Part shown: positions 24,647-32,896 of the stretch, one piece after another
Position numbering within the stretch: the first letter of the stretch is position 1
How the letters are laid out: each line of letters begins with the position of its first letter
DNA from: Thermodesulfobacterium hveragerdense DSM 12571
GTDB taxonomy: Bacteria > Desulfobacterota > Thermodesulfobacteria > Thermodesulfobacteriales > Thermodesulfobacteriaceae
Length of the DNA stretch: 64,000 nucleotides
Direction: 5' to 3'
Assembly (NCBI RefSeq): GCF_000423845.1
Contig: NZ_AUIT01000002.1
Coordinates: 1 to 64,000, forward strand
Made by a program: the position numbers and the translations under genes
The notes under the pieces: generated by a model
What the model was told of the DNA's origin: nothing
What the model saw: the letters and a program-made list of their open reading frames with translations, nothing else
The model's database searches: none

Positions 24647-25634
24647 AAAGTTTTTTAAAAACAGCCCTGGCATAAGCCTCTGTATTTAGGTCTGCATAGT
24701 TTTTTTCTTGCCATTGTTTATAACCTAACAGACCTACCATGGCTGCATTGTCTGTACAAAATTCTAAGGAGGGAAAATAGATCTCAACCCCCGTATTAAA
24801 AGCCTTTTCTCTAAACCTTTGCCTCAATCTTTTGTTAGCAGCCACCCCACCTGCTACTACTACTTTTGGAACCTTTAAAACTTCGACGGCTCTAAAGGTT
24901 TTATAGACTAACACATCACATACAGCTTCTTCAAACCCTGCACAAAGGTCTTCAACCCTGTAGGAGTGGTTTTTTATGTAGTTTAAAACAGCTGTTTTAA
25001 GCCCAGAAAAACTAAAATCTAGAGACTTATCTTCTAATAAAGGCCTGGGTAAATATACAGCCGTAGGGTCTCCTTTTTCAGCCAGTTTACTTATTATCGG
25101 GCCTCCAGGATAGGGTAACCCTAAGAGTTTGGCTACCTTATCAAAGGCTTCTCCAGCTGCGTCATCTTTAGTATGTCCGATGACATAAAATTCAGAAAAA
25201 GACTTTACTAAAAAAAGAGCTGTATGTCCTCCAGACACAAGTAATCCTATAAAAGGAAACTCTATCTCCTTTTCTAAGAATACTGCCAAAAGGTGGGCCT
25301 GGAGATGGTCTACCGCGATAAGAGGTATTTTAAGGGCAAAACTAATCGCTTTAGCCAAGGACACACCTACCAAAAGAGAACCTATCAATCCTGGCCCAAA
25401 AGTAGCTGCCACAGCTTTGATTTGAGAAATTTCGGTATGGTTCTGGGTTAAAAGTTCTTTGACAAGAGGATAAAGTACCTCAAGTTGTTTTCTTGAGGCA
25501 ATTTCTGGTACAATACCACCAAAAGGCAAATGGATAGCTACTTGAGAGTAGAGAAGATGAGAGATAAGTTTTCCGTCTTCGGAAAAAAGAGCAACCCCTG
25601 TTTCATCGCAAGAGGTTTCTATAGCCAAAAGCAT
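24636..25634 (-). CDS. tsaD: tRNA N6-threonylcarbamoyladenosine synthase subunit TsaD
   Basis: A 332-residue ASKHA-fold protein with ETSCDETGVAL at the start, the Fe/Zn site HLQAHLLA (near residue 110), GGHTALFLV and VAGGVAANKRLR near 265. It transfers the threonylcarbamoyl group to A37 of ANN-decoding tRNAs. Normal length. It lies two bases downstream of the gmhA-like gene on the same strand. Confidence 0.95.
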   Translation of the reverse strand: MLLAIETSCDETGVALFSEDGKLISHLLYSQVAIHLPFGGIVPEIASRKQLEVLYPLVKELLTQNHTEISQIKAVAATFGPGLIGSLLVGVSLAKAISFALKIPLIAVDHLQAHLLAVFLEKEIEFPFIGLLVSGGHTALFLVKSFSEFYVIGHTKDDAAGEAFDKVAKLLGLPYPGGPIISKLAEKGDPTAVYLPRPLLEDKSLDFSFSGLKTAVLNYIKNHSYRVEDLCAGFEEAVCDVLVYKTFRAVEVLKVPKVVVAGGVAANKRLRQRFREKAFNTGVEIYFPSLEFCTDNAAMVGLLGYKQWQEKNYADLNTEAYARAVFKKLSIP

Positions 25635-25636
25635 GA

Positions 25637-26218
25637 TTATTCAGGGAAAAGAACATCTTCAAGCAATTCAGAAAAAAGATGAAGAAAAAGGAGATGTCCT
25701 TCTTGGATACGGGGGGTATCTTTGCTTGGTACAACTATCATGTGGTCGCAAAAAGGCTTCATCTTACCTCCAGTGCCTCCGGTTAACCCTACGGTATAAA
25801 GTCCCAGCTCCTTAGCAACCTTTAAGCCTTCTATAACATTGGGAGAATTCCCGCTGGTGCTAATGCCTAAAGCTAAATCTCCTTTTTTTCCTAAGGCTAA
25901 AATTTGTTTTACAAACACTTGAGAAAAGTCATAATCGTTAGAAATGGCGGTAAGTATTGACGTATCGGTGGTGAGGGCGATTGCTGGAAGAGGTCTTCTT
26001 TCTTTTTTAAATCTATTTACTAATTCTGCTGCTAAATGCTGTGCATCAGCCGCACTTCCTCCGTTACCAAAGATTAAAATTTTTCTACCTTTAAGGATGA
26101 CCTCCTTGGCTAACAACACCACTTCAACGATTTTAGTAGCTTCAGTCCTTAAAAACTCTTCTTGAATTTTTCTTGAACTTTCCCCTATAGTCAGGACTTT
26201 TTCCTTTAGTTTCTCCAT
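25637..26218 (-). CDS. gmhA: SIS-domain sedoheptulose-7-phosphate isomerase
   Basis: A 193-residue single SIS-domain protein with GNGGSAADAQHLAAELVNRF (near 51-70), TTDTSILTAISND and LGISTSGNSPN, then GGTGGKM. These are the GmhA active-site segments. It forms heptose 7-phosphate for lipopolysaccharide core synthesis, which fits a diderm cell. Other LPS genes are not adjacent. DiaA-type SIS proteins look similar, so some doubt about function remains. Confidence 0.85.
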   Translation of the reverse strand: MEKLKEKVLTIGESSRKIQEEFLRTEATKIVEVVLLAKEVILKGRKILIFGNGGSAADAQHLAAELVNRFKKERRPLPAIALTTDTSILTAISNDYDFSQVFVKQILALGKKGDLALGISTSGNSPNVIEGLKVAKELGLYTVGLTGGTGGKMKPFCDHMIVVPSKDTPRIQEGHLLFLHLFSELLEDVLFPE

Positions 26219-26231
26219 TTTTACCTCAATT

Positions 26232-27020
26232 TTAAAAGAATATGTATTTAAGTTTATAGAAGAGTATACCTAAATATTCATGAAATGCCAGATTGGTCAG
26301 GTTAAGATAAAGGTCGTTTGGAAAAAAGGTGGTAACTGAAAGCTCAGGTTTACAAAGTTTGTGGTTATAGTTTGTAGGATAGGGAATAGGGAGTAACCCT
26401 TCTTTTTTAAAAAGAAGGGTGGTTCTTGGTAGATGATAGGCAGAGGTTAATAAAAGAAACCTTTCTTCTGGAGAATTAAGTAAATTTTTAACAGCTTTAA
26501 CGCTGGTTTCTGTATCTAAAGGGATATCCACAGCCTCTACCTGATAACCCAATTTATTAGCAAACTCTTGGAGATAAGAAGCTCCCTTAGAGTCAGGGGT
26601 TTCGTATGAACCTCCAACGATTATAACCTTCTTCTCAGGATAAAGCTTTTTTAACTCTAAAGCCTTAAAAAATCTAACTAAAGTCTCTTTACTAAACCTC
26701 TCGTCTAAAGAAAGGTCTTTTTGACCATAAATTCTTCCTGTTAAAACTATTATCTTCTCAACCTTTGTTATCTCTTGTTGAGAAGGTATAGGATAATTTT
26801 TTTCTAACTGTTTTAAAAGAAAGTAAGGTAAAAATGGAGTGGTTGAAAGGTAGTATAATGCAACTGCTACAAAGAGAAAAAATCGCCTTCTTCCTCTTCT
26901 TTTACCAAGAATAACGTATATACTTACAGTTAATAAAAACAAAAAAATTAAACTAGAAGGACGAAAGAAAAATACACAAAATTTTTTGAATGAAAAAAAT
27001 AACTCTGAAATGGATGGCAT
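26232..27020 (-). CDS. YdcF/ElyC-like DUF218 membrane protein
   Basis: A 262-residue protein with two N-terminal hydrophobic helices (about residues 20-60) followed by the DUF218 domain. That domain has VEKIIVLTGRIYG, KVIIVGGSYETPDSKGASYLQE and DTETSVKAVKNLL, and later LLTSAYHLPRT. ElyC is linked to envelope and peptidoglycan precursor balance, while other members have no known role. It starts the ydcF-gmhA-tsaD minus-strand group, with 13 bases to gmhA. Confidence 0.8.
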   Translation of the reverse strand: MPSISELFFSFKKFCVFFFRPSSLIFLFLLTVSIYVILGKRRGRRRFFLFVAVALYYLSTTPFLPYFLLKQLEKNYPIPSQQEITKVEKIIVLTGRIYGQKDLSLDERFSKETLVRFFKALELKKLYPEKKVIIVGGSYETPDSKGASYLQEFANKLGYQVEAVDIPLDTETSVKAVKNLLNSPEERFLLLTSAYHLPRTTLLFKKEGLLPIPYPTNYNHKLCKPELSVTTFFPNDLYLNLTNLAFHEYLGILFYKLKYIFF

Positions 27021-27119
27021 AAATCTATATAACCTAAGACAACCTTTTAAGTTTAGATAAGCTTATCAGATTCCATAAAAATTTCAAGTCTTAATTTTAT
27101 TTTTCAAAGATAAGATTTG

Positions 27120-28204
27120 TTAAAGTGTGAAATTTTTTAATATAGGTAATTCATATATTGGTTCTGGACTTGGTTTTGAAAACAAAAATCCTTGCATAAG
27201 ATAGATACCTAAATTATATAAGCTTTTTGCTTCTCCTAAGGTTTCAATACCTTCAGCAAGCACTAAGATGTTATGAGCTGTGGCTACCTCAACTAAGGCC
27301 TTAATAAGGTCTCTTTTGATGGGGTTTAGATGTATTTCACTGATCAGTTCTCGACTTATTTTTATATAATTTGGATGTAGATTAATAAGAGCATCAAGCG
27401 AGCTATATCCTGTGCCTACATCGTCAAGGGCTACCTGAAATCCATTTTTTCGGTAGTAATCAAGTATGTTTCTCAGGTGAGAAAGGTCTATTACTTTTTC
27501 AGTTTCAACTACCTCAAAAACAAGGTTATCTGGGATCCACTCGAGTTGATAGGCCCATTTGATGGTATTTTGCAAGCAAAATTGAGGGTCATAGATGACT
27601 GTAGGAAGAAAGTTTATAAAAACCTTATAGTTTTTAAGACCTTTTACAGCTGCTAATTTGATGGCTGTTTCTCTACAACTTCTATCAAGGTAAAAGAGAG
27701 TATCTGTAACCCGAGCAGCTTCAAAGAGATACCCTGGACTTAAAATCTCACCGTTTGCCTTAACCCCCCCCTTGTTAGGCATTCAAACCCATAAATCTTT
27801 CGGTTTTTAAGGTCAACGATAGGTTGAAAGTAAATCGTTAAGCGATTGTTCTTCAATATTTCAAAATACACCTGATGTTCTAACAAAGAGAGAAAATAGG
27901 AGATAGGTCTGAGGGTTTTCAGTATAGCTATAACGTTAGTCTCATCAGAAGAATAACATAATTTTATTTCTTTTTTCTCATTTTCTGAAAGGTTTAGAAA
28001 CTTCAAAGACTGTATAAATTCGGGAAGATTTTGGTTTGAAACCTTAATAAATGTGCCTTCTGCACTGTAAGGTATATTTAAACTATCTAACCCTTTCATC
28101 AATTTTTCTACTAAAAAATCTATTTCAGAATATAGGTATACCATCACAGGTTCTTGAGGAAGTTCTGGTAAAATCTCACATTTGGGACAAAGTTTTGATC
28201 CCAT
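27120..28204 (-). pseudogene. EAL-domain cyclic-di-GMP phosphodiesterase, frameshifted in a G8 tract
   Basis: Two overlapping frames read as one EAL protein of about 361 residues. The first (28204 to 27740) ends in FQPIVDLKNRKIYGFECLTRGG. The second (in frame from about 27770) continues KANGEILSPGYLFEAA, then FEVVETEKV, DDVGTGYSS and LAEGIETL to 27120. The break lies in eight Gs (C8 at 27764-27771 on the plus strand). One extra G, or two fewer, restores the frame. EAL is ECL here, but the Glu and the DD motif are kept. The N-terminal 110 residues have a CPKC motif and no recognised domain. It overlaps the LytTR regulator's operon with a two-base gap. Sequencing error, slippage or phase variation are all possible. 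Confidence 0.75.
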
Positions 28205-28206
28205 CT

Positions 28207-28947
28207 TTAATCACCTCCCCTTTTTAAAGGTTTTGTGGTTGCCCTTATAAATTCTCTTAATTTTTTAGCCCCAAGCCTGCTGGTTTTTAACGTTATGTTA
28301 AGATCTAAAAAATTTATCTCGATTTTTCCATCAGGTAATGAACTCCAATTTTTAACTTTGTTTAAGTTTATAAGATAAGACTTGTGGATCCTAAAAAAAC
28401 CAAAGGGTTTTAATGCCTTTTCTAAAACTTGTATGCTATTTAAACATCTAAATTGACCTTCTTTGAGATATCCAATCGAGTGTTTAAGCTGTGCTTTAAA
28501 GAAATATATTTCTACACAACTTCTAAGGAAAATTTTTCCAGTTTTGTCTACAAAGTAAATTTGGGGCTTTTCTCCTTTAAATTTTCTTATTCTGTTTATT
28601 GTTTCTACCACATCCTCAAGAAAAAAAGGTTTTATTAGATATCCTACCGCACCAACTTTAAAGGCGGACAAAGCGTATTCTTCATAAGCAGTTTGAAACA
28701 CTATAAAAAGGTCCATCTGGTCTTGTCGCAACTCTAAAGCAAGTTCTATTCCGCTCTTCCCAGGCATCTTTACATCTATGAACACAGCATCTATGTCATG
28801 GTTTTTCTTGAGAACATCTTTGGCCTGATAAGCATTTTCAGCACTTAAGATCATGTTTACTCCAGCCTCACGAAGCAATCGTTCAAGTCTTGACAAACTC
28901 AAAGGCTCATCATCAACTATCAATACTTTCATGGTTTTATTTATCAC
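28207..28947 (-). CDS. LytTR-type response regulator
   Basis: A 246-residue regulator. The receiver domain (about 5-120) has the phospho-acceptor Asp in AVFIDVKMPGKSG and Lys in LIKPFF. The C-terminal LytTR DNA-binding domain (about 140-240) contains IYFFKAQLKHSIGYL and FFRIHKSYLINLNKV. It pairs with the LytS-type kinase encoded 48 bases upstream. Its stop is two bases before the EAL gene start, so the cyclic-di-GMP enzyme is probably part of the same regulatory output. Confidence 0.9.
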   Translation of the reverse strand: MINKTMKVLIVDDEPLSLSRLERLLREAGVNMILSAENAYQAKDVLKKNHDIDAVFIDVKMPGKSGIELALELRQDQMDLFIVFQTAYEEYALSAFKVGAVGYLIKPFFLEDVVETINRIRKFKGEKPQIYFVDKTGKIFLRSCVEIYFFKAQLKHSIGYLKEGQFRCLNSIQVLEKALKPFGFFRIHKSYLINLNKVKNWSSLPDGKIEINFLDLNITLKTSRLGAKKLREFIRATTKPLKRGGD

Positions 28948-28995
28948 CTTTAGGAATTATAATCATAAAACTTGGAGGATGTTGGGATTTAAGCA

Positions 28996-29976
28996 CTAAT
29001 TTTCCATTATATTTTTTAGTCTTTTAGCAAGTAACGTTAGTCCTGTCCCAAAAGTTAGAGCAGTTATCAGTTTTCCATTATTAGTTATCCAAAAAACAAT
29101 GTTTCTATCCGTCACTTTTGCTTTAATTATAATTTGAAGAGGTGTTTCTCTTTTTTCCGGGATACCATGAACTATAGCATTTTCTACTATTGGTAAAAGT
29201 ATAAGAGAGGGTATCCTGTACTTATAAGCCGATTTTTCAACATCTTCTAAAAGCAATATTTCTCTTCCTTTACGCACTTTTTCAACAAAGACGTAGGACT
29301 TTATTAGTTTGAGTTCTTCTTCAAGAGAAACCTCGGTTGGTTTGTTAAGGGCAGTCCGAACGACATGTATTAGATTTTTAAGATACATATTAGTATTTTG
29401 ACTATTAGTTTCTATAAGTTCTAAGAGAGTATGTAAGGAGTTTGCTAAGAAATGGATGTTCATAATTCTGAGAGTAAGCAGGTGTTCTGCTTCAAGGGCT
29501 TGTATTAAGATTAATTCCCTTCGATTTCTCATCCGAACAAATTGAAAGATTAAAAGACCGGTAAGGTAAGTCAACACTCCAACTGAGATAACGGTTATGT
29601 AAAGATTATCCTTTTCTTTCAAGATTAAGGGAATATTATGATTCATGTTTATAACGACTTGATAAGTAAGAAGGAACCCTACTACACCCACGAAGAAGGA
29701 TAGGAGACCGGAGATTAGCCACCAAAGAAAAACTGAATTTAATTTAGGTAACAGGTAACGGTTGTTTAGATAAACTGTGATAAAGGCTCCAGCTCCGATT
29801 AATATTCCAAGCAATGATCCATGAGATAAACCAACACAAAAACTATAACCTAAAAGTTTATACATTAAACCTGCGAGAATAGATGCATAAGCTATACCAA
29901 CTCCTATAAACATTAAACCATCGGTTTTTCCAATTTGTAGCTCGATTAAGGTATTTTGATCATAAATTTTGTTCAT
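28996..29976 (-). CDS. LytS-like (His_kinase family) membrane sensor kinase
   Basis: A 326-residue protein with about five hydrophobic segments in residues 15-165, followed by a kinase core. The H-box reads MNIHFLANSLHTL, where the family usually has INPHFLFNSLN. The ATP-binding region has LILLPIVENAIVHGI and GTGLTLLAKRLKNI. It has no known periplasmic sensor domain, so the membrane part itself may sense. It starts two bases after the flavoprotein stop and is followed by its LytTR partner. Confidence 0.82.
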   Translation of the reverse strand: MNKIYDQNTLIELQIGKTDGLMFIGVGIAYASILAGLMYKLLGYSFCVGLSHGSLLGILIGAGAFITVYLNNRYLLPKLNSVFLWWLISGLLSFFVGVVGFLLTYQVVINMNHNIPLILKEKDNLYITVISVGVLTYLTGLLIFQFVRMRNRRELILIQALEAEHLLTLRIMNIHFLANSLHTLLELIETNSQNTNMYLKNLIHVVRTALNKPTEVSLEEELKLIKSYVFVEKVRKGREILLLEDVEKSAYKYRIPSLILLPIVENAIVHGIPEKRETPLQIIIKAKVTDRNIVFWITNNGKLITALTFGTGLTLLAKRLKNIMEN

Positions 29977-29978
29977 AC

Positions 29979-31472
29979 TTAAACAAGAATCTTTTTTGTT
30001 TTTTGATGGATATGATTATAAAGGTTTAGGCAACCCAAAGCGACTCCTAAAAAGCCTTGTCCAGCAAAAGCGTGGTCTCCTAATAAATATAACCCACTGA
30101 AAGGGGTTATATTGTTTGGGATGTTCCATACAGAAGTTTTTGTCGTAAGTTGAAATCCACCAAGACAAAACCTACGCACATATTTAAAATAGGTAAAAGG
30201 GGTGGCAGAAAAGTATTCTTCCAAATCTTCCCTTCGTAAACCAGTTCTTTCAAGAAAAGTTTGGATGATTAATGCTTCAAGTTTTTTTCGTACAAACTTT
30301 AAATCGCTATCAGAAAGTTCCATCCACAGCTTTAATGGGGTATGGGTAGAAATAGTAAAGGTAAGGTAATCTCCTTTTTGTTCAAGAAAGGACAGATAAA
30401 GATATCCTGAGTTTAGAAGTCGCTTATCTTCTGATAAAACTAAAATTTTGGGATTAGTTTTATATCCAGAAAGCTTATCCCTTTTTATCTTGCCATATAA
30501 AACAAAAGCAGATAGATCACTTATTCCATTTCTAAACCTTTTGAAATAGTCAAAAAGATGAATATCTTCCTGAAAGAGACTGAGTTTCTCTAAAAAAGGT
30601 ATGGCTAAAACTAACCTATCTGTATGTAACACTTCTTGGTTGGTGTATATCAGGTATCCACCGGAGGTTTGTTTTATTTTTATTACTTCACAGTTATATT
30701 TTATTTCAATTTCCTCATCGATGCAATCCCAGAGTTTTCCAAAACCACCTTCAACCTTACAAACACCTGTAAAGTTATATCCTAAAGCCAAAGTTAGGGC
30801 AAGGGCTGAAGTTTTTTCTAAACTCGTCTGAGAAACTATAAAGTTTAGACCTTGTAAAACTTCGAAAAGTTTTTTTGGTAAGTTAGGATAAAATGTTTTG
30901 ATTAACTTTAATCCTTTTGTTTTTGATAGGGTAAGATACTTTAAAATCCTTGAGGGAGAGTTTTTTAAAAAATATGCTACCCCTTTTATCAGCCATTCAT
31001 AAGAAGTATATGCCTCAGGTATAAATATAGGGCTGGTTAAAAGTTCTTGAGTTATAGCGTATACATGTTTAAAGAAAGGTTTGTGGCCTTTGTGTTTACA
31101 GAATCGGTTAAATGATTCTATGGTTCTATCGGGATCAGAATATACAGCCAGAGAAATATCATTACCTAAGTCTACTTCGATAGTTGGATCAAGAAATTTG
31201 AATAACGGAGTTACCCTGGATTTTATCCCCAGTATGTAAAATAAACGGTCCAAGGGATAGTCTGGGAAAAGACCTGCGATGGTTGTGGCACCTGCATTAT
31301 AGATTGTTCCGTTTCGGTTAAAAGTTGAGGCACAACCCCCTAATCGATTACCTGCCTCTAAGAGTATCACTTCATGTCTAAGGCTTTTAAAAAGTTGAGC
31401 TCCTAAAATTCCACCTATTCCACCACCTATTATCAACAAAGCTCCATCCTTATTGATCGGATTTCTTTCCAT
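29979..31472 (-). CDS. CrtI-like FAD-dependent oxidoreductase (carotenoid desaturase/isomerase family)
   Basis: About 497 residues with an N-terminal Rossmann FAD motif, LLIIGGGIGGILGAQ, followed by LLEAGNRLGGCASTF. A C-terminal FAD contact, FSGLYLLGDHAFAGQGFLGVALG, is as in phytoene desaturases, CrtISO and retinol saturases. The ATG at 31472 is chosen over a TTG at 31508, and it overlaps the methyltransferase stop by 23 bases. No phytoene synthase or other carotenoid gene is in the window, so the substrate is open. Its place beside a photolyase and a two-component system suggests a pigment or light role. Confidence 0.78.
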   Translation of the reverse strand: MERNPINKDGALLIIGGGIGGILGAQLFKSLRHEVILLEAGNRLGGCASTFNRNGTIYNAGATTIAGLFPDYPLDRLFYILGIKSRVTPLFKFLDPTIEVDLGNDISLAVYSDPDRTIESFNRFCKHKGHKPFFKHVYAITQELLTSPIFIPEAYTSYEWLIKGVAYFLKNSPSRILKYLTLSKTKGLKLIKTFYPNLPKKLFEVLQGLNFIVSQTSLEKTSALALTLALGYNFTGVCKVEGGFGKLWDCIDEEIEIKYNCEVIKIKQTSGGYLIYTNQEVLHTDRLVLAIPFLEKLSLFQEDIHLFDYFKRFRNGISDLSAFVLYGKIKRDKLSGYKTNPKILVLSEDKRLLNSGYLYLSFLEQKGDYLTFTISTHTPLKLWMELSDSDLKFVRKKLEALIIQTFLERTGLRREDLEEYFSATPFTYFKYVRRFCLGGFQLTTKTSVWNIPNNITPFSGLYLLGDHAFAGQGFLGVALGCLNLYNHIHQKTKKILV

Positions 31473-32661
31473 AAACCACATAAAGAGGGTCTGAAAAATT
31501 AGAGGCAAAGGACCATCTGTCTTCTACAGGACGAGGATAGCCACGGAGGCTGTAGGTTTCTAACTCATCCAACTCTTCAGTTCTTGCTAATAATTCCAAC
31601 ACGTAACCCATCCTTTCAAACTCGTGAAGGTCAATCCAAACTTTGATTACTTTGGTAGGAAAATAACGGTTTGAAAAAGAAAAGAAGATTTTCCCTCCGG
31701 GCTTTAAAATCCTTTTTACTTCCTTTAACAATTCAAGAGGACGAACCACATATTCGATAGAAAGATCACATACTACGACATCAAAGTAGTCACTCTCAAA
31801 AGGAAGGGTTGGGTCAGCGTTTAAGTCATGAACGACCCTGTGGTGAAGCCTTGAATTTGCCTCAAGTTCTCTCATGTTGATCCCAAGCCCATAAACCTCA
31901 TAGTCTCCCTCAGGAAGATGGGACTCAAAAGAACTCATAAGGTCAAGCACTTTTCCTGATTTGGGAATTTTGTTCTCATAAAATCTGATTAAGTTGTGAT
32001 GACATGTCCTATCAATATGACCTATAAGTCTTGGTTCATGATAAAAAATGGTATCTTCATTTTCATCTAAACGTGAAAAGGATTTAGGGTTATCTAATTC
32101 AAAGTCTGTAGGATTGTTCTTATAACGAGCCTGCATTCCAGGACCATTAAGACTCGCTTCCCAGAAGTTCTTACATCTTCCTCCAACCTCAGAGTCTTTT
32201 TTTGATATCTTTAATAGCTTTGCCTTAGCCTTTACTTCAAAAAGAGCCAGAGGATGATTAGCATCAAGAACAAAATTCCCAGAAGAATCTATATCCAGTA
32301 TTCTTCCAGGAAAAGGATTACCTTCAAATATCCCAGGAAGACCTTTAAAAAATCCTAAAAGATAGAACCTCCCTTTCTTTAGTTTTAAGTATGAAAGAGA
32401 TTTAGGAGGTTTAAACTGCCAATTTTTACACTCATAGACTTTTCTTTTTTCATAAGATATCATCGATTTTATCTCTGAAGAGTTAACCTCTATCTCTTCA
32501 CCTTCTTGACCGTACATTACAAGGTCAGAAATTTTTCTGGGAAAAAGGTCCCCTTCGCGCCAAACGTTTACACTGCAAAAGTACTCATCTACATGTTTTG
32601 CAAGAGAACTTTCCCACATAATTTGTAAGACAACTTCAACTCTTCTTTTTTTTAAATCCAT
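31450..32661 (-). CDS. SAM-dependent methyltransferase with FKBP-like N-terminal region
   Basis: A 403-residue protein. Residues about 1-170 end with GRILDIDSSGNFVLDANHPLALFEVKAKAKLL, which resembles the closing strand of FKBP/SlyD proteins (D-NHPLAG-). The catalytic front of an FKBP domain is not obvious. After a linker, FYHEPRLIGHID (about 233) introduces a class I methyltransferase domain with motif I VLDLMSSFESHLP, FDVVVCDLSIEYV and LKPGGKIFFSFSN. The methyl acceptor is unknown. A clear AGGAGG lies just before the ATG. It is the first gene of the operon divergent from the photolyase gene. Confidence 0.75.
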   Translation of the reverse strand: MDLKKRRVEVVLQIMWESSLAKHVDEYFCSVNVWREGDLFPRKISDLVMYGQEGEEIEVNSSEIKSMISYEKRKVYECKNWQFKPPKSLSYLKLKKGRFYLLGFFKGLPGIFEGNPFPGRILDIDSSGNFVLDANHPLALFEVKAKAKLLKISKKDSEVGGRCKNFWEASLNGPGMQARYKNNPTDFELDNPKSFSRLDENEDTIFYHEPRLIGHIDRTCHHNLIRFYENKIPKSGKVLDLMSSFESHLPEGDYEVYGLGINMRELEANSRLHHRVVHDLNADPTLPFESDYFDVVVCDLSIEYVVRPLELLKEVKRILKPGGKIFFSFSNRYFPTKVIKVWIDLHEFERMGYVLELLARTEELDELETYSLRGYPRPVEDRWSFASNFSDPLYVVYGKKSDQ

Positions 32662-32806
32662 CGAAATCCTCCTACAATTTTTATTTACCCTTAAATTAAT
32701 AGTTTAAACAATTTTTTGTTCTTTGGTTCCTGTTTTTGTCAGATTATTCTAAAGTTGAAAAAATCTTTAAAAACTTTAAATTTTATACTGTTAATGTTTC
32801 ATTGAT

Positions 32807-32845
32807 TGTGTCCAAATTTTAAGGGGTAAGGGTTTTCCCTCCTGG
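32807..32845 (-). mobile_element. Orphan terminal end of the IS3-like element
   Basis: TGTGTCCAAATTTTAAGGGG followed by TAAGGGTTTTCCCTCC closely matches the right end of the relic at 9801 read inward (TGTGTCTAAATTTTAGGGG, TAAGGGCTTCCCC). No transposase sequence accompanies it. It lies 52 bp upstream of the photolyase start, so it could influence expression there. It is either a solo end left by deletion or a miniature derivative. Confidence 0.6.
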
Positions 32846-32896
32846 TAAAGATGATAAATTAACCCACAAAATCGATTTATAACTGGATTACAAACT

